Shown piece after piece: positions 20,045-27,721 of a DNA stretch of 64,000 bases; position 1 is the first letter of the stretch; the number at the start of each line of letters is the position of its first letter. The notes beneath the pieces are model-generated. The model searched no databases and had not been told where the DNA came from. It saw only the letters and a list, made by a program, of their open reading frames with translations. The DNA is from Fibrella forsythiae. GTDB lineage: Bacteria; Bacteroidota; Bacteroidia; Cytophagales; Spirosomataceae. The stretch covers positions 1,342,317 to 1,406,316 of the forward strand of contig NZ_JAFMYW010000001.1 in assembly GCF_017353175.1 (NCBI RefSeq). The letters are read 5' to 3'. The translations under genes were made by a program, and so were the position numbers.

Positions 20045-20271
20045 AAACACGTAGTAACTCGCTGCTATCACTTCTTATCGCTTTCGCGTTTGCCCTTGTT
20101 GCAACGTCCTGCGTATCGGTGAAAGAGTATCAAAAGAGCCGGATTAACGATTCGGAAATGGAGTTGTCGAACCGCAAATCGGAGAAATTCGAGGGCAGTT
20201 TCTATCTCTATCGGGAAGGACCGTCGGGAGCCAGCGGCGGTAAGAGCAGCGGTGGCTGTGGCTGTAACTGA
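20041..20271 (+). CDS. DUF4266 lipoprotein, possible ApbE substrate
   Basis: This 76 aa protein has a lipobox Ala-Thr-Ser-Cys24, a short charged middle, a Gly/Ser-rich tail and the C-terminus GGCGCN (Cys73, Cys75). These features define DUF4266. Residues 59-65 read E-G-P-S-G-A-S, close to the flavinylation consensus D-x-x-[ST]-G-A-[ST] recognised by ApbE, and the gene overlaps apbE by 4 bp. That makes it a candidate covalent FMN carrier. The cysteine tail could bind metal or be modified. Family recognition is good; function is inference. Confidence 0.85.
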   Translation: MKTRSNSLLSLLIAFAFALVATSCVSVKEYQKSRINDSEMELSNRKSEKFEGSFYLYREGPSGASGGKSSGGCGCN

Positions 20272-20297
20272 ACTGTCCTTCGCTACATAGACATGCC

Positions 20298-21506
20298 ATG
20301 AAAAAAATCGTATTCACCGTCGCTGCATTACTCTCACTATCAGGCACGTGGGCTCAGACGAAGCCAGAAGCGGCTTCGTCGTATGAAGCTCGTCCGCTGA
20401 AAGTGGAAGAGATCAATTTCGTTTCCAGCTACTACAGTCAGGATGGTAACCGGTCGGCCGTAACAGGCGGAATCGGCACCGAAAAACTGACCGACTTTGC
20501 CAATTCGTTTGACCTGACGCTCTCGAAAACAGACCGTTACGGCCGGCTTCATTCCATCAATATCGACTTCAATATTGACGCGTACACTTCAGCTTCATCA
20601 GACAATATTGACCCACTGACCGTGTCGTCGGCCTCGAAAAGCGATGTACACATCTACCCGTCTGTTTCATGGCGGGTATTCGATCCCAAGAGTCGGATCA
20701 CTAAAGGCTTCGGCTATTCGTACTCAACAGAGTATGATTACCGATCGCACGGATTTACGGCACAATTTGCCAAACTCTCAGCTGATCGTAACCGCGAGGT
20801 AAGTTTGCGGGCCAGTGCCTTTCTGGATACGTATGACGCCATTCTGCCGTCTGAGCTTCGCCCATCCTATTACGGATCAGGCTCGCATAACGATCGGGTC
20901 CGGGTAGATAGTAAGCCACGAAACTCGTTCAACCTGGCCCTCTCAGTGTCGCAGGTTGTCAATAAACGCTTACAGATGCTGGCCACGGTTGAGCCGTCGT
21001 ATCAGGATGGTCTGCTGAGCACGCCGTTCCATCGCGTGTATTTCACCAACGGGGCCGTGACGACCGAAAAATTGCCCGGTACCCGATTGAAGTTTCCGAT
21101 CAGTCTGCGCGCCAACTACTTTGAAGGCGACCGGGCTATTCTGCGTACGTTTTACCGATTCTACCTGGATGATTGGGGCATGGTAGCCCATACAGCAAGC
21201 GTTGAGGTGCCGGTGAAGCTGACGCCTTTCCTGTCGGTGAGTCCGTTTTACCGGTTCCATACCCAAACGGCGGTTCGCTATTTTCATCCCTACGGCCAGC
21301 ACAACCCAACCCAGGCCTATTACACCAGCGACTACGACATTGGCAACATGACCACCCAGTTTGTTGGCTCGGGTATTCGGTATGCTCCTCCCGGCGGTAT
21401 CATGGGCCTTCGCGGCTGGAACGCAATGGAACTACGCTACGGCCACTATTTACGCAGCACCGGCATGACGGCCAACATCGTTACGCTGATGGTGAAAGTG
21501 AAGTAG
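20298..21506 (+). CDS. DUF3570 outer-membrane beta-barrel protein
   Basis: This 402 aa protein has a signal peptide (IVFTVAALLSLSGTWAQ) and amphipathic beta-strands throughout, ending in an aromatic/hydrophobic strand (GMTANIVTLMVKVK). Segments such as ISSYYSQDGNRSAVTGGIGT-like residues 37-55 and YRSHGFTAQFAKLSADRNRE are typical of DUF3570. It probably sits in the outer membrane. It is the last gene of the Rieske/thioredoxin/ApbE/DUF4266/DUF3570 set, 26 bp after DUF4266. A role as conduit or export pore for the redox lipoproteins is a guess. Confidence 0.87.
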   Translation: MKKIVFTVAALLSLSGTWAQTKPEAASSYEARPLKVEEINFVSSYYSQDGNRSAVTGGIGTEKLTDFANSFDLTLSKTDRYGRLHSINIDFNIDAYTSASSDNIDPLTVSSASKSDVHIYPSVSWRVFDPKSRITKGFGYSYSTEYDYRSHGFTAQFAKLSADRNREVSLRASAFLDTYDAILPSELRPSYYGSGSHNDRVRVDSKPRNSFNLALSVSQVVNKRLQMLATVEPSYQDGLLSTPFHRVYFTNGAVTTEKLPGTRLKFPISLRANYFEGDRAILRTFYRFYLDDWGMVAHTASVEVPVKLTPFLSVSPFYRFHTQTAVRYFHPYGQHNPTQAYYTSDYDIGNMTTQFVGSGIRYAPPGGIMGLRGWNAMELRYGHYLRSTGMTANIVTLMVKVK

Positions 21507-21651
21507 GTGATTGATCCGGGCATTTTTTTAGTCGTTTTGTTGTAGAGACAGGTACGTTATCGGGTACATAGTCGCCGGTTTGTCGAACAAACGGCCCGAT
21601 AATCCCACCAACAACCGAACAAACAAGCCTGCTATCAGTTAATTTTGCGTC

Positions 21652-22245
21652 GTGGAAAAAATTAAGTTAGAGATATTAGGCTTATCGCCGAGTCAGTCGC
21701 AGTCGGGTTCGTTTGCGCTGGTACTGGGCGAAGAATACGGTAATCGTCGTTTACCGATCATCATTGGCATGTTTGAAGCGCAGGCAATTGCCATCGAGAT
21801 CGAGAAGATTGTGCCCAACCGGCCCATGACGCACGATCTGTTCAAGCAGTTCGCCAAGAATTTCGGCTTCACTGTGCGCGAAATCGTGATTTCTGATCTG
21901 CGCGAAGGCATTTTCTTCGCCCGAATCGTCTGCTCAGACGGCGTTCAGGAGACGGTAGTCGATGCCCGTCCATCAGATGCGATCGCCATCGGCATTCGGT
22001 TCGGCGTGTCGATCTTCACTTATGAAACTATTCTGTCGGAAGCGGGCATTACGGCCTCGGCCGATGACGAAGATGAAGAGCAGGAAGAACTGGTTCGCAC
22101 CTCCAACAAGTCGCCCCGCGCTTTCAGCGAGCAGCTGAAAGACATGACCGTAGACGAATTGCAAAAAATGCTAGATGAGGCCCTTGGCAACGAAGAATAC
22201 GAACGCGCCGCCAAAATCCGCGACGAAATTTCGAAGCGGAATTAA
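21652..22245 (+). CDS. Bifunctional-nuclease domain (DUF151) and UVR-motif protein
   Basis: This 197 aa protein starts at GTG (21652); the following MEKIKLEILGLSPSQSQSG is the normal family start. Residues 1-135 form the BFN domain (SFALVLGEEYGNRRLPIIIG, VDARPSDAIAIGIRFGVSIF). After an acidic linker, residues about 160-197 form a UVR motif (LQKMLDEALGNEEYERAAKI). In Bacteroidota this fusion is common; in plants and Thermotoga BFN proteins cut DNA and RNA, but catalysis here is not shown. Its stop codon lies inside a perfect 30-bp inverted-repeat arm. Confidence 0.92.
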   Translation: MEKIKLEILGLSPSQSQSGSFALVLGEEYGNRRLPIIIGMFEAQAIAIEIEKIVPNRPMTHDLFKQFAKNFGFTVREIVISDLREGIFFARIVCSDGVQETVVDARPSDAIAIGIRFGVSIFTYETILSEAGITASADDEDEEQEELVRTSNKSPRAFSEQLKDMTVDELQKMLDEALGNEEYERAAKIRDEISKRN

Positions 22246-22323
22246 TCATTACGAATTGATAATGGCTCTGTTAAAGCACCAATGGTACTTTGGCAGAGCC
22301 ATTATCAATTCGTAATGATTAAT
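22241..22323. terminator. Perfect long inverted repeat, probable bidirectional terminator
   Basis: The 30-bp arms 22241-22270 and 22294-22323 are perfectly complementary, with a 23-bp centre that is itself partly self-complementary. The stop codons of two convergent genes (22243-22245 on plus; 22323-22325 on minus) fall in or at the outer ends of the arms. Confidence 0.75.
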
Positions 22324-23429
22324 TATTTATACCCTTTCGCTTCGCGGATGACGAACTTGTATTCGGCAATGTCGAGCGCCTTTTTATAATAAGCTTTTGC
22401 CTGAGCGTGGTTGTTTGCCCGCGCTGCAATACGAGCCAGACCGCAGTATGCCAACCCATGCTCTTCTGTCGTGTAGGCGATGTTTACCGGCTGTTTCAAC
22501 GCGGCCTGATAGGCTACCGACGCGGCTGAATCGTTTTTGGCAACGCGTTCGGCCAGCATCCCGTCAAACGTGTAGATGGCGGCGGGCAGCAGCCTATGCT
22601 GCATTTTCTTCAGTTTTTGCAACGCCTCCTGCCCGGCCTCGTAACGTCCGGCTAGTAGCAACGCCTCAACGTACCTAAGCATGAAAATCGGGTTTTTCGG
22701 GTAACGTTCAACCAGAAACTGGAGGTTCTCAACGGCTTTCGGGAAGTTGGTTTCGTGTTTCACGTAAATGTGGGCCAGGTACAGGTTCGCCTCTGGCCGG
22801 GTAAATAGCGCCCGTTTAGCCGATACCTCCATCTGCTTCAACCCCAACGCCATATTGCCGTCTTTGAAGAAGAACATGAACGGTTTCACCGCCGGATGGT
22901 CGAGGGGGTAGCGTTCAACGTAGAAGTTGTAGAGGCCGGTTGAGAAGTAAAACTCGATGTTCTTATCCAGCAACTCGAAGCCCTGCTTCATGTACACATA
23001 GGCTTTCCGCGACTCACTAACGGCCTTCATCGTCTCGTTATCGAAATTGTGCTTCATCGACATGTAGCCATGCGCCGTTAACCCGAGAAAGATCGCTTCA
23101 GGATCGTTCTCATTCTTCTCAATCATTTTCTCGACGCCCTGAATTGCCAGGTTAACCTGCTGAACGTACTGGTTCGTCACGGTTCGACTTTCGCTGATGG
23201 GCAGGTATTGCCATTGCAGCGTGAGTGCTCGTAGAACAGGAACGATCGGGCTTTGGGGGTATTTGGTCTGAATTTGCCGGATATATGGAGCGGCTTCCGC
23301 AAACTCGTAATTATAGATGTGATCGAGTGCTTTGGCAACGGTTTGTTGCGCAGCAGGATCAGTCAGGATCTGGGCGGGCGCAAGAAATGACGTGAGTACG
23401 AACAGAAGCAGTAGTGAGATGCGTTTCAT
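22323..23429 (-). CDS. Exported tetratricopeptide-repeat protein
   Basis: The protein is 368 aa from the preferred start at 23429 (MKRISLLLLFVLTSFLAPAQ), which gives a clean signal peptide; the 34 upstream open codons are not family-like. The mature part is alpha-helical with several degenerate TPR units (ALDHIYNYEFAEAAPYIRQI, EANLYLAHIYVKHETNFPKA, LAYCGLARIAARANNHAQAK). It is probably periplasmic and scaffolding. It converges with the BFN/UVR gene at a shared inverted repeat. Confidence 0.85.
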   Translation of the reverse strand: MKRISLLLLFVLTSFLAPAQILTDPAAQQTVAKALDHIYNYEFAEAAPYIRQIQTKYPQSPIVPVLRALTLQWQYLPISESRTVTNQYVQQVNLAIQGVEKMIEKNENDPEAIFLGLTAHGYMSMKHNFDNETMKAVSESRKAYVYMKQGFELLDKNIEFYFSTGLYNFYVERYPLDHPAVKPFMFFFKDGNMALGLKQMEVSAKRALFTRPEANLYLAHIYVKHETNFPKAVENLQFLVERYPKNPIFMLRYVEALLLAGRYEAGQEALQKLKKMQHRLLPAAIYTFDGMLAERVAKNDSAASVAYQAALKQPVNIAYTTEEHGLAYCGLARIAARANNHAQAKAYYKKALDIAEYKFVIREAKGYK

Positions 23430-23585
23430 AGGTAAGTAATAACCATTAGTATGACTGTTTTTTACCACTAATGGTTTATTGTCTGTCTGCGATAGCTGTC
23501 TATGATGACTAGATGCGATGGCTATCTGCATTTGGCAGTGTACTTTTGTTTATAGCTTCAACAAGGCTTTTGCGAACCGTTTTCA

Positions 23586-24830
23586 ATGATTCAATATACT
23601 CAATTTGTTCTGGATAATGGCCTGAAGGTGTTTGTCCACGAGGATGCCAGCACGCCAATGGCCGCCGTCAATATTCTCTACAACGTTGGTTCTCGCGATG
23701 AAGACCCCAACCGCACAGGTTTTGCTCACCTGTTCGAACACCTGATGTTTGGCGGGTCGAAGCACATTCCAAGCTACGACGAACCCCTGCAGCGGGTAGG
23801 TGGTGAAAACAACGCCTTCACCAGTCCCGACATTACGAACTACTACATTACCCTACCCTCGGCCAATCTTGAAACAGCTTTTTGGCTCGAATCTGACCGG
23901 ATGCTGAGTTTGTCGTTCGATCAGCAGGTGCTTGATGTGCAGCAGAAAGTGGTGATTGAAGAGTTCAACCAGCGTTATCTGAATCAACCTTACGGCGACG
24001 TTTGGCTGAAATTGCGGCCGCTGGCGTATCAGCAGCATCCCTACCGCTGGGCCACAATCGGCAAAGACATTAGTCATATCGAAAATGCCGTTCTGGATGA
24101 TGTAAAGGCCTTTTTCTACAAATATTATTTACCCAACAACGCTATTCTGGTTGTGGCCGGCAACGTGACCACCGAGCAGGTGAAGCAACTCTGCCGGAAG
24201 TGGTTCGAGCCAATTCCAGCCGGAAAGGACTATGTCCGTAGCTTACCCACCGAGGCTCGCCAGACACAGGCTCGTTTTGAAGAGACGATGGCTGATGTGC
24301 CGCTCAATGCCCTCTACAAAGCCTACCACATGCCCGGCCGGTTCGACGCTGGTTTTGCCGAAGCTGATCTGCTAAGCGACCTGCTGGGCCGTAGTAAATC
24401 GTCGCGGTTATATCAGAAACTGCTGAAGGAACAATCGCTGTTCAGTAACGTTGGTGCGTACATCACCTCATCCATCGACCCTGGTCTGTTGCTGGTACAG
24501 GGTACGCTGAATGAAGGCGTTACACTCGAAGAGGCCGATGCTGCCGTGCAGGGCGTCTTACAGGAGGTAATCGATCAATACGTACCTGACGAAGAACTCA
24601 CGAAAGTAAAAAACCAGGCCGAGTCAACCCTGGCTTTTTCGGAAGTGGAGTTATTGAACCGGGCTATGAACCTTGCCTTTGCTGCCAACGCGGGTGATCC
24701 CGAACTGGTGAATCAGGAAGCCGAAAAAATTCAGGCCGTTACCCCCGAGGCTATTCAAACCGCTGCCCGCCAGATTCTACGTCCCGAAAACAGCTCAACG
24801 CTTTACTATCGCCGCGAAGAAGCTGCCTGA
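23586..24830 (+). CDS. M16-family metallopeptidase (insulinase-like)
   Basis: This 414 aa protein has the inverted zinc motif H-x-x-E-H at H48-L-F-E-H52 (GFAHLFEHLMFGG). The substrate-binding VGGENNAFTS follows near 75-85, and a second M16 domain covers about residues 170-400. There is no signal peptide, so a cytoplasmic processing peptidase of the PqqL/YmxG type is likely. The length (about 414) fits single-subunit two-domain bacterial M16 proteins. ispF follows after 4 bp, so the pair is probably cotranscribed. Confidence 0.94.
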   Translation: MIQYTQFVLDNGLKVFVHEDASTPMAAVNILYNVGSRDEDPNRTGFAHLFEHLMFGGSKHIPSYDEPLQRVGGENNAFTSPDITNYYITLPSANLETAFWLESDRMLSLSFDQQVLDVQQKVVIEEFNQRYLNQPYGDVWLKLRPLAYQQHPYRWATIGKDISHIENAVLDDVKAFFYKYYLPNNAILVVAGNVTTEQVKQLCRKWFEPIPAGKDYVRSLPTEARQTQARFEETMADVPLNALYKAYHMPGRFDAGFAEADLLSDLLGRSKSSRLYQKLLKEQSLFSNVGAYITSSIDPGLLLVQGTLNEGVTLEEADAAVQGVLQEVIDQYVPDEELTKVKNQAESTLAFSEVELLNRAMNLAFAANAGDPELVNQEAEKIQAVTPEAIQTAARQILRPENSSTLYYRREEAA

Positions 24831-24834
24831 ACGT

Positions 24835-25314
24835 ATGAAAATTCGCGTTGGACAGGGCTACGACGTCCATAAACTCGTAGAAGGGCATCCGTTTTGGCTG
24901 GGTGGTATTCAGATTCCGCACACCCACGGGGCCTACGGTCATTCAGATGCCGATATTGTTTGCCACGTCATCTGCGACGCGCTGCTGGGTGCGGCCAACA
25001 TGCGGAATATCGGGTATCACTTCTCCGATAAAGATCCGCGCTGGAAAGGAGTCGACAGCAAAGTGTTGCTGGCCGAGGTGATGCGGATGATTCGCGAAGC
25101 GGGTTGGGAAGTCGGTAACGTCGATGTAACAATCGTTTTGCAGGAGCCGAAGCTGAACCCGCATATTCCCGCCATGGTGACTTGCCTGGCTGGCGTGATG
25201 AACGTACCCAGCGAAGACATTGCCATCAAAGCCACCACCTCGGAACACATGGGCTTCGTCGGTCGCAAAGAAGGCATCGCAGGCTTCTGCGTGGCGTTGA
25301 TTAACCAGCAGTAA
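24835..25314 (+). CDS. ispF: 2-C-methyl-D-erythritol 2,4-cyclodiphosphate synthase
   Basis: This 159 aa protein of standard IspF length has the zinc and substrate motifs GYDVHKL (residues 8-14), YGHSDADIVCHVICDALLGA (about 33-52) and YHFSDKDPRWKG. The C-terminal KATTSEHMGFVGRKEGIAGF completes the pattern. It makes 2,4-cyclodiphosphate in the MEP pathway of isoprenoid synthesis. The 3' end overlaps the stop of the convergent mechanosensitive channel gene by 14 bp. Confidence 0.97.
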   Translation: MKIRVGQGYDVHKLVEGHPFWLGGIQIPHTHGAYGHSDADIVCHVICDALLGAANMRNIGYHFSDKDPRWKGVDSKVLLAEVMRMIREAGWEVGNVDVTIVLQEPKLNPHIPAMVTCLAGVMNVPSEDIAIKATTSEHMGFVGRKEGIAGFCVALINQQ

Positions 25315-26122
25315 CTCTACTACCGATCTCAACCACATTTCTCGGCCCGGTTATCTTATGCCGTGCAAAGGCCCTTGCCACGGCTTCCTGAACCACAAAC
25401 GGTGCTTCTTCAACACTGGCCGCATTGATCCAGACGCGGACGTCGAACTGGAGCGCATCGGCGGTGAGTTTACTCAGCAAAACCTCATGATGATGATCGG
25501 GAAGCAGGTGCGTAGCGGTAGTTAGTGCGTGCTCAATAACTCCACGCACCTGATCGATATCGTAGTCGCGATCGACCTGAAACTGGGCATCGACGCGTAA
25601 CGTACCCAGCAGGGTGTAATTCGTGATCGAGTTGGTCGTGATCGAATTGTTTGGCAGCGTCAGCGTCCGGTTATCGCTGGTAATCAAGATGGTGTTGAAC
25701 AGATGAACCGCTTCAACGTACCCAGTGAACCCCTGCACCGCGATAAGATCACCTACCCGAAACGGTTTGAATGCCAGAAGCAGCAGCCCACCGGCAAAAT
25801 TGGCCAGGCTATTCTGCAATGCCAGGCCAACGGCAAGCCCGGCTGCCCCAATTACAGCCACGAATGATGAGGTCTCTACGCCCAGTGCACTCAGTACACT
25901 CAGCAACAGGGCCACCCGTAATCCTATGCGCAGGGTTGCCAGCAGGAATGGCTGTACATCCCGTTCAATACCCTGCCGGTTCATCAACCGCCCGATAGCC
26001 TGTGTAACCAGTTTGATGAGCCACAACCCACCCGCAGCCATCAGCCCAGCCATAAGTAATTGCCAGCCGTACTGCGTAAGGTGCGCACTTAAAGTGGTCG
26101 AAAGATGGGTTAGATCGTTCAT
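25301..26122 (-). CDS. MscS-family mechanosensitive ion channel
   Basis: The protein is 273 aa from the preferred start at 26122 (MNDLTHLSTTL); the longer frame would read through the inverted repeat at 26143-26235. Three membrane segments are visible, the last being the Gly/Ala-rich pore helix AAGLAVGLALQNSLANFAGG. The MscS beta domain follows (FRVGDLIAVQGFTGYVEAVH, TLPNNSITTNSITNY) with a C-terminal alpha/beta part. It releases solutes on hypo-osmotic shock. Tail-to-tail overlap with ispF is 14 bp. Confidence 0.93.
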   Translation of the reverse strand: MNDLTHLSTTLSAHLTQYGWQLLMAGLMAAGGLWLIKLVTQAIGRLMNRQGIERDVQPFLLATLRIGLRVALLLSVLSALGVETSSFVAVIGAAGLAVGLALQNSLANFAGGLLLLAFKPFRVGDLIAVQGFTGYVEAVHLFNTILITSDNRTLTLPNNSITTNSITNYTLLGTLRVDAQFQVDRDYDIDQVRGVIEHALTTATHLLPDHHHEVLLSKLTADALQFDVRVWINAASVEEAPFVVQEAVARAFARHKITGPRNVVEIGSRVTAG

Positions 26123-26142
26123 GGAGGGATGTCTGGTAAAAC

Positions 26143-26235
26143 GTAGAGCCGCATTATCCTGCGGCTCCTCATGCGTCAGCGATGTGGGCAATACGTTGCT
26201 TTCGCGTGAGGAGCCGCAAGATATTGCGGCCCTAC
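26143..26235. repeat. Intergenic inverted repeat with 33-bp arms
   Basis: The left arm 26143-26175 and right arm 26203-26235 match at 29 of 33 positions; the core word is GCGGCTCCTC. The 27-bp centre has no gene. The element lies between the amidohydrolase stop and the MscS start, both on the minus strand. Confidence 0.8.
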
Positions 26236-26254
26236 AAAACAAACAGATCGTTAC

Positions 26255-27556
26255 TTACTTCTGACCGTACTTCGTTTTGAATTTGTTGTACAGGCGTTTG
26301 TGCTTATCGTCGAGGTCAACCTTACGCCCCTGAATAAAGGCGTGTTCAACCAGGTTGGTCCGCATATCCAGCAGGTCGCCTTTCGAGACAACGAGCGTGG
26401 CATGCTTCCCCGTTTCCAACGTACCTACCAGAGCGTCGATACCCATAATTTTGGCCGTGTTCGACGTGATCATTTTGAGGGCTTCTTCCCGATCAGAAAC
26501 GCCGAAGCCAACGGCTGTACCGGCCAGGAAAGGCAGGTTACGGGTCCGCCACCATTCTTCAGCGTAGCTTAGGCTAACCATTACGCCTGCTTTTTGCAGA
26601 ATGCCTGGCAGTCGGTACGGCATATCCGTTGGTTCATCCTGCCGGTTAGGCAGGCGGTGCAATGCACTCAGGATCACAGGTACGTTGTTTTCTTTCAGGA
26701 ATCCCGCCACTTTATCGGCATCTTCAGCGCCAACGATCACTACTTTGGCAACGCCTGCCCCTTTGGCAAAACGAACAGCTTCAATAATGTCTTTAGCGTA
26801 GTCGGCGCGCACGTAGAGGTTCTGTGTACCTTTGAATAGCCCTTTCATCGATTCGAAGCGTAGGTTCGATGAGGCCTGTTTGGTACCATCGGCGTAAGCT
26901 TTGGCTTCTGCAAACGTAGCCTGCAAGGCCCGAATGGCTTCGTCGCGGCGTTCGTTTTTCTTGATGGCTGCCTGGAACGTTTCGAAATCGAACTCACGGG
27001 CATAATAGCCCGGCCAGTTGAGCCATAGACCATCGTCTTTCCGCAACACGGCATCTTCCCAGTTCCAACCATCCGTTTGCATGACCGATGACGACCCCGA
27101 GATAGTACCGCCCATCGGCATTGCCTGCGTCAGCAAAACACCGTTGTTCCGAATCGTCGGGATAATCTCCGAGTCAGAATCGTAGGCGATCAGCGAACGC
27201 ATGTTTGGGTTCAGTACGCCAATCTCACGCGAATCGACGGTGGCCCGCACAGAGGCGATTTCCTGCATACCAACCAGCGACGCGGGCGATATCAGACCGG
27301 GGTAAATGTGTTTACCCGTCACATCAATCACCTGCATCTCGTTGGTATTCAGGCGAATGGTGCTGGCATCGGCCACGTTTGTAATGATTCCCTTATCGAA
27401 GGTGATCAGGCCGTTCTGGATAACCTGGCCGGTTCCCGTGTGAATGGTGGCACCGAGCAACGCAATAGGCCGCTCCTGTGCCCGCCCCGGGGCGGGGTTC
27501 TGGCCAAAGCTTGTGAGCGAGGCCAGCGATAATATGGTAATGAGAATGTGTTTCAT
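26255..27556 (-). CDS. Exported amidohydrolase-fold protein with altered metal site
   Basis: The protein is 433 aa from the preferred start at 27556 (MKHILITILSLASLTSFGQ, signal peptide). The fold follows the amidohydrolase superfamily: a small beta domain, then GKHIYPGLI, a barrel, and a final DALVGTLETGKHATLVVSKG that closes the beta domain. However, the metal motif normally reading PGLID-x-H-x-H is PGLISPASLVGM, so the two first metal histidines are missing and catalysis is doubtful. It is similar to the inactive-looking first half of the neighbouring 1029 aa protein, suggesting a working pair. Confidence 0.83.
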   Translation of the reverse strand: MKHILITILSLASLTSFGQNPAPGRAQERPIALLGATIHTGTGQVIQNGLITFDKGIITNVADASTIRLNTNEMQVIDVTGKHIYPGLISPASLVGMQEIASVRATVDSREIGVLNPNMRSLIAYDSDSEIIPTIRNNGVLLTQAMPMGGTISGSSSVMQTDGWNWEDAVLRKDDGLWLNWPGYYAREFDFETFQAAIKKNERRDEAIRALQATFAEAKAYADGTKQASSNLRFESMKGLFKGTQNLYVRADYAKDIIEAVRFAKGAGVAKVVIVGAEDADKVAGFLKENNVPVILSALHRLPNRQDEPTDMPYRLPGILQKAGVMVSLSYAEEWWRTRNLPFLAGTAVGFGVSDREEALKMITSNTAKIMGIDALVGTLETGKHATLVVSKGDLLDMRTNLVEHAFIQGRKVDLDDKHKRLYNKFKTKYGQK

Positions 27557-27721
27557 AGTATACATGTCTTTTGATTGTCTTTCGGCGCGTCTAATTCATG
27601 GTCGTCGGGTTGAGAATCACTGATAGACAACAGGTTAGCGTTCATCGAAAAGATTGATGACTAGCAATGACCGTTGACTAACAGCGAAGCACAATACCAA
27701 TTAATGACGCTTACCGACTGA

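Noticed and set aside
20041..20271. DUF4266 as a ribosomally made, modified peptide because of its GGCGCN tail
   Set aside because: There is a lipobox and no modifying enzyme other than ApbE in the operon; a flavin carrier fits the neighbours better.
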